From positions 1 through 8,254 of the forward strand of contig DHKA01000026.1 of assembly GCA_002404605.1 (NCBI GenBank): a stretch of 8,254 bases of DNA, given 5' to 3'. Positions 4,995 to 8,254 of the stretch are shown one piece after another (positions within the stretch are counted from its first letter, which is position 1; every line of letters begins with the position of its first letter). Under the pieces are notes generated by a model. The model was not told the origin of the DNA, ran no database searches, and worked only from the letters and a program-made list of their open reading frames with translations. A program made the position numbers and the translations under genes. The DNA is from Clostridiales bacterium UBA4706. GTDB taxonomy: Bacteria > Bacillota > Clostridia > Oscillospirales > Oscillospiraceae.

Positions 4995-5406
4995 ACAGCA
5001 CCATCAGGAGCGTTCCGGCGGTGAGCAGGATGCAGCCGGCGAGGGATTTGGGTGTGAATTTTTCGTGCAGGAACACGAACGCCAGCACCAGCGTGATGAT
5101 GGTGCTGAGCTTATCGATCGGCACGACCTTGGACGCCTCGCCGACCTGAAGCGCACGGTAATAGCACAGCCACGACGCGCCGGTGGCAAGACCCGAGAGG
5201 ATCAAAAACAGCCAGCTCTTGCGGCTGATCTCGCCGATGCCGCCCTGTGCGTTCGTGAGAAACACCATGCCCCACGCCATCACGAGCACCACGCCCGTGC
5301 GGATGGCGGTGGCGAGATTGGAGTTGACGCCGTCAATGCCGACCTTTGCCAAAATCGATGTCAGTGCCGCGAACACCGCAGAAAGAAGTGCGAATACGAA
5401 CCACAT
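4993..5406 (-). CDS. EamA-family membrane protein with a single repeat
   Basis: A 137-aa inner-membrane protein of the drug/metabolite transporter (EamA) superfamily. It has about five hydrophobic segments in order: WFVFALLSAVFAALTSI, a second around VVLVMAWGMVFL, a third WLFLILSGLATGASWLCYY, a fourth IITLVLAFVFL, and a fifth LAGCILLTAGTLLMVL. The family stretch YYRALQVGEASKVVPIDKLS lies between the third and fourth. Most EamA transporters have two such repeats and about 300 aa; this one-repeat form would act as a dimer, as small relatives do. Substrate unknown. The ATG at 5406 is preferred because GGGAG lies 9 bases upstream on the - strand; the ATG at 5415 is immediately next to that site. 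It follows the kinase gene in the same direction, but a terminator separates them, and no promoter of its own is evident. Confidence 0.85.
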   Translation of the reverse strand: MWFVFALLSAVFAALTSILAKVGIDGVNSNLATAIRTGVVLVMAWGMVFLTNAQGGIGEISRKSWLFLILSGLATGASWLCYYRALQVGEASKVVPIDKLSTIITLVLAFVFLHEKFTPKSLAGCILLTAGTLLMVL

Positions 5407-5435
5407 GATTTCCATCTCCCAACAAATTGCGTCAG

Positions 5436-5462
5436 AAAAACCGCCGGATACCCGGCGGTTTT
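5436..5462 (-). terminator. Terminator after the PfkB kinase gene
   Basis: CCGCCGG (5441-5447) and CCGGCGG (5452-5458) with flanking A4/T4 form an 11-pair stem with loop ATAC. On the - strand five T's follow. The + strand also shows T's after the stem. It lies between the kinase stop and the EamA start, so the membrane protein depends on read-through or a hidden promoter. Confidence 0.85.
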
Positions 5463-5469
5463 CTGGTTA

Positions 5470-6420
5470 TTACATGGATTTGAGTACATCCGCTATCTCC
5501 GGCACGCTGGAAATGCCGCCCGCGCGCGTGGTGGAAAGCCCCGCGCTCACGCAGGCAAAGCGTGTGATGCGCGCAAGCTCCGCGTCTGTCAGATCCTCCG
5601 GCGCTTTGCCGGTCTGCAAAAGCTGATACACCGCCGAGCCGCCGAAAATATCGCCCGCGCCGGTCGTATCTTTGACCTTTACGCCCGCGAGGCTGTCTGC
5701 ATGACCCGCCGCCTGCCGGTTCTGATACCAGCAGCCGTCCTTGCCGCAGGTGACGAACACGAGCCGCACGCCCGTCTCGCGCAGAATTTTTTCCGCGCCT
5801 TCCTGCGGGGTGATGCCCCAGAGGAACTCGACCTCTTCGTCGCTGATCTTCACGACATCCGCAATGGACAGACCCCAGAGCATTTCACGCTTCGCGTCCG
5901 CGAGGTCACGCCAGAGCGGCTTGCGCAGGTTCGGGTCGAACGTCACGAGCCTGCCCGCCCGCTTGGCGTAGTCCACTGCCGCATAGGTCGCGCCGCGCGC
6001 CGGTTCGTCCGTCAGCGAGAGCGTGCCGAAATGCAGGACTTTTGTCTCGTCGATCAGGTTTTTGTTCACCTCGTCCCAGCGGAGCTGCGTGTCCGCGCCG
6101 GGCTTGCGGCTGAAGGAAAATTCGCGGTCGCCGGAGGCGTCGAGCGTGACGAAGGCGAGCGTGGTGAACACGTCGTCCGCCATGACCATGCCGTCCGTGC
6201 CGATGCCCGCCTGCGCGAGCGTGCCGCAGAGGAGTCTGCCGAACGCGTCCGCGCCGACCTTGCCGATCATCGCCGTTTTTGCGCCGAATTTCGCCAGTGC
6301 GGCGAGGAAATTCGCCGGTGCGCCGCCGGGGTGCGCCGCCATGGTGGGATAGCCGTCCGCGTCGGTCGCGGTGCAGGTAAAGTCAATGAGCAGTTCGCCC
6401 AGAGCAACAACGTCGTACAT
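5470..6420 (-). CDS. PfkB-family carbohydrate kinase, fructokinase-like
   Basis: A 316-aa cytoplasmic ATP-dependent sugar kinase of the ribokinase/PfkB family, of typical length. The N-terminal sugar-binding region has GELLIDF (8-14) and the first PfkB signature, GGAPANFLAALAKFGAKTA (32-50) leading into IGKVGADAFG. FDPNLRKPLW (161-170) is the usual sugar/nucleotide-site strand, and the second signature DTTGAGD (251-257) supplies the anion hole and catalytic Asp257. The overall pattern is nearest to fructokinases, but sugar specificity cannot be read from sequence by eye. The ATG at 6420 has AGGAGG 5 bases upstream. The gene starts 24 bases after the stop of the sugar-nucleotidyltransferase-like gene and must share its transcript. 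It ends at the terminator at 5436-5462. Confidence 0.93.
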   Translation of the reverse strand: MYDVVALGELLIDFTCTATDADGYPTMAAHPGGAPANFLAALAKFGAKTAMIGKVGADAFGRLLCGTLAQAGIGTDGMVMADDVFTTLAFVTLDASGDREFSFSRKPGADTQLRWDEVNKNLIDETKVLHFGTLSLTDEPARGATYAAVDYAKRAGRLVTFDPNLRKPLWRDLADAKREMLWGLSIADVVKISDEEVEFLWGITPQEGAEKILRETGVRLVFVTCGKDGCWYQNRQAAGHADSLAGVKVKDTTGAGDIFGGSAVYQLLQTGKAPEDLTDAELARITRFACVSAGLSTTRAGGISSVPEIADVLKSM

Positions 6421-6444
6421 AGTTCCTCCTGTCGCCCTCGCGGC

Positions 6445-7359
6445 TTATTTCCAGAGCTGCCGGGGGTATTTTCCGCTTTCCTTCATGGCGCGCATCGCGC
6501 TGTGGACCGTTTCCAGATCCTCGCGGTAGGTCACGCCGTACCATTTTTCGCCGCAGGTGAGGACTTTCACGCGCACCTCGCCGCGCTCAAGCTGGTGCTC
6601 CACCGCGCTCGGCAGGTAAAATTCGCCCTTTTCGGGGTTTTGTGGGAGCGTTTCGCGCAGGAATACCGGGAACTGCCGCCACAGTGAGTCCATAAACGCC
6701 GGGGTAAAGCCCCAGAGGTTCATCGACACCGGCGTACTGCCGGAGAGCAGCTGGAAATGCTTGCCGTCCTCGGTAAATTCGGCGTCATCGCCGCGCTTGA
6801 AGATCTTCGTGCGCTCGACGATCGAGCGCAGGTATCCGTTTTCGACCTCGCACACGCCGCGCGCGACCGAGCCGTGCTCAGAGACGGTATTCCCCAGATG
6901 GTAGCCCACGAGCGCATACTCATGCGGGTCGCGGTTTTGCGTGAGGAACTGGTAGATGAGCGCGAAGGACTCCGCGCCGTAATAGTCATCGGCGTTGATG
7001 ACGGCAAACGGTGCGTCGATCACATCGCGGCAGCACGCCACGGCGTGCGACGTGCCCCACGGCTTCACGCGCCCTTCCAGCACGGTAAAGCCCTCCGGCA
7101 GAACGTCCAGCGTCTGGTGGACATACTGCACGGAAAAATACGGCGCGATGAGGTCGCCGCGCAGAGCGCGCAGATCCGCCTCCATCTCGGGTTTGATGAT
7201 GAACGCCACCCGCCGGAAGCCGGCGCGGTATGCGTCAAACAGTGAAAAATCGAGAATAAAATCGCCCTCGTCGTCCACCGGCGTCATCTGCTTCAGCCCG
7301 CCGAAGCGGCTGCCCATGCCCGCCGCCAGAATTACCAGGATCGGCTCTTTCTGTGCCAT
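6445..7359 (-). CDS. Sugar-phosphate nucleotidyltransferase-like protein
   Basis: A 304-aa protein of the NTP-transferase (GT-A-like) superfamily. Enzymes of this fold join a sugar 1-phosphate and a nucleoside triphosphate to make an NDP-sugar and pyrophosphate. The nucleotide-binding loop reads LAAGMGSRFGGLKQ (11-24), a variant of the GxGxR...K pattern, and NADDYYG (122-128) carries the metal-binding aspartates. PWGTSHAV (100-107) resembles the base-binding segment, and SEHGSVARGVC and VERTKIF follow as in a Firmicute/Bacteroidetes subfamily of untested function. It is not a standard GalU or GlmU. The ATG at 7359 is used, with GGGGTG 6 bases upstream; an in-frame GTG at 7368 is possible. First gene of an operon with the PfkB kinase, under the promoter at 7393-7421. 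Substrate unknown. Confidence 0.85.
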   Translation of the reverse strand: MAQKEPILVILAAGMGSRFGGLKQMTPVDDEGDFILDFSLFDAYRAGFRRVAFIIKPEMEADLRALRGDLIAPYFSVQYVHQTLDVLPEGFTVLEGRVKPWGTSHAVACCRDVIDAPFAVINADDYYGAESFALIYQFLTQNRDPHEYALVGYHLGNTVSEHGSVARGVCEVENGYLRSIVERTKIFKRGDDAEFTEDGKHFQLLSGSTPVSMNLWGFTPAFMDSLWRQFPVFLRETLPQNPEKGEFYLPSAVEHQLERGEVRVKVLTCGEKWYGVTYREDLETVHSAMRAMKESGKYPRQLWK

Positions 7360-7392
7360 AACGTGCACCCCGTTTCTTTTGTTGGTAGTTCC

Positions 7393-7421
7393 ATTCTACA
7401 CAACATCCCGAGAAAAAGCAA
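7393..7421 (-). promoter_or_regulatory. Promoter of the nucleotidyltransferase-kinase operon
   Basis: Read on the - strand, TTGCTT (7421-7416) and TAGAAT (7398-7393) are separated by 17 bases. Transcription would start near 7386, giving a leader of about 27 bases before the ATG at 7359. Confidence 0.7.
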
Positions 7422-7436
7422 CCTCATAGAAGTTGT

Positions 7437-7472
7437 AAGCCCCCGCCCCTTTATACAAAGGGGCGGGGGCTT
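7437..7472 (-). terminator. GC-rich hairpin ending the uracil permease transcript
   Basis: A perfect 16-pair stem (7437-7452 with 7457-7472) with loop ATAC; the core is GCCCCCGCCCC with its complement. It begins 12 bases after the permease stop. Only a short, interrupted T-rich tail follows on the - strand, so it departs from the standard terminator, but placement and stability make a transcript-end role likely. Confidence 0.75.
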
Positions 7473-7484
7473 GGTCAGGTTATC

Positions 7485-8254
7485 TTAGTATGTGCCGAAA
7501 TCCGCGCTGCTGTCCGCTTCGACGCTCTTGCCGAACTCGTAATCGTTGCCGGGCAGGATGGCGTTGAGGATGACGCCGCACAGCGCCGCGATGGCAAGAC
7601 CCGACAGGGTGATCGTCGCGCTGCCGATGGTGAAGGTAATGCCGCCGACTGAGCTGAAGCCCAGACCGCTGACAAAGATCACAGCCGCGATGATGAGGTT
7701 GCGGGACTTGGTGAGATCCACGCGGTTTTCGACCACGTTGCGCACGCCCACTGCGGAGATCATGCCGTAGAGGATGAAGCTCACGCCGCCGACGACTGCC
7801 GAGGGGATCGAGCCGACCAGCGCGTCAAACTTCGGGGAGAAGGAGAGGATGACGGCGTAGAGCGCAGCCAGCCGCACCACACGCGGGTCGTAGACCTTGG
7901 ACAGGGCGAGCACGCCGGTGTTTTCGCCGTAGGTCGTGTTGGCAGGGCCGCCGAACATACCAGCGACCGCCGTTGCCAGACCGTCGCCGACGAGCGTGCG
8001 GTGCAGGCCCGGGTCTTCGATGAAGTTCTTGCCGGTGGTGGAGGAGATGGCGGAGATGTCGCCGATGTGCTCCATCATGGCGGCGATGGCGATGGGCGCC
8101 ATGACGAGGATGGCGGAGATGTCAAACTTTGCGATAACGAACTGCTGGATGCCGAAGAAGCTCGCTTCCTTTACGCTGCTGAAGTCTACCTTGCCGGCGA
8201 TGACCGCCACGATGTAGCTGCCGACGACGCCGAGCAGGATCGGGATGATCTTGA
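7485..8254 (-). CDS. uraA: Uracil permease (NCS2/UraA family), 5' end beyond the window
   Basis: The C-terminal ~255 residues of an inner-membrane nucleobase:cation symporter of the NCS2 family, most like uracil permeases (UraA/PyrP), which import uracil for pyrimidine salvage. The frame stays open to the window edge, so the start and roughly the first third to half lie outside. MMEHIGDI and NTTYGENTGVLAL hold the two glutamates that in E. coli UraA (Glu241 and Glu290) serve proton coupling and uracil binding. PGLHRTLVGDGLATAVAGMFGGPANT, split as PGLHRTLVGDGLATAV and GMFGGPANT, is the strongly conserved family core, and several hydrophobic segments follow. The C-terminal tail is hydrophilic (YEFGKSVEADSSADFGTY). 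Uracil is favoured over xanthine by the TTYGENTGV stretch. It ends at the hairpin at 7437-7472. Regulation cannot be judged without the 5' end. Confidence 0.92.
   Translation of the reverse strand, partial: KIIPILLGVVGSYIVAVIAGKVDFSSVKEASFFGIQQFVIAKFDISAILVMAPIAIAAMMEHIGDISAISSTTGKNFIEDPGLHRTLVGDGLATAVAGMFGGPANTTYGENTGVLALSKVYDPRVVRLAALYAVILSFSPKFDALVGSIPSAVVGGVSFILYGMISAVGVRNVVENRVDLTKSRNLIIAAVIFVSGLGFSSVGGITFTIGSATITLSGLAIAALCGVILNAILPGNDYEFGKSVEADSSADFGTY

Noticed and set aside
5065..6687. 540-codon plus-strand open frame
   Set aside because: Antisense shadow spanning the EamA, kinase and nucleotidyltransferase-like genes, all of which have clear motifs on the other strand.
1..8254. CRISPR array, transposase or phage module
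   Set aside because: No regularly spaced repeats and no recombinase, transposase or phage structural gene is seen on either strand.

Overview
The window reads as chromosomal DNA of a moderately GC-rich anaerobic Firmicute, most likely a gut Clostridia/Oscillospiraceae-type bacterium. This is inferred from protein flavour (Cys-rich KTR protein, CatA-like acetyltransferase, one-repeat EamA transporter, UraA-type permease), consensus sigma-A promoters, AGGAGG-type ribosome sites and tight intrinsic terminators. No species call is possible from the sequence alone. Most of the window is GC-rich; the first ~190 bases are visibly AT-rich, suggesting a boundary with different DNA.

Left part (1-1012): an AT-rich leader with an inverted repeat and a good promoter drives a small MNT-type nucleotidyltransferase (192-551). 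A strong ribosome site near its 3' end opens only a 20-codon frame, so a partner gene (a HEPN protein would be expected) is probably lost or truncated. About 500 bases without a credible gene follow. They are rich in hairpins and contain a repeated T-arm-like motif.

Accessory cassette (1013-2659, + strand): a near-consensus promoter, a 10+10 base palindromic operator over the likely transcription start, a TetR-family regulator, an overlapping 63-aa Cys-rich KTR protein, a strong terminator that begins inside the KTR gene, and then a CatA-like O-acetyltransferase only 24 bases beyond the terminator's T-run. The layout suggests a self-regulated cassette in which the acetyltransferase is reached by read-through.

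Middle (2775-4943, + strand): a complete adenine deaminase (600 aa) with a UUCG-loop terminator, then a small DUF4177-like protein whose start codon is unclear.

Right part (4993-8254, - strand): a one-repeat EamA-family membrane protein, a PfkB sugar kinase, a sugar-nucleotidyltransferase-like protein forming an operon with the kinase under a clear promoter, and the 3' part of a uracil permease running off the window end. Adenine deaminase and uracil permease both serve nucleobase salvage but are on opposite strands and not an operon. I see no CRISPR array, rRNA, convincing tRNA, transposase or prophage gene. Nothing here is clearly a new system; the best leads are the hairpin-rich gap, the terminator placed before the acetyltransferase, and the apparently orphaned nucleotidyltransferase.
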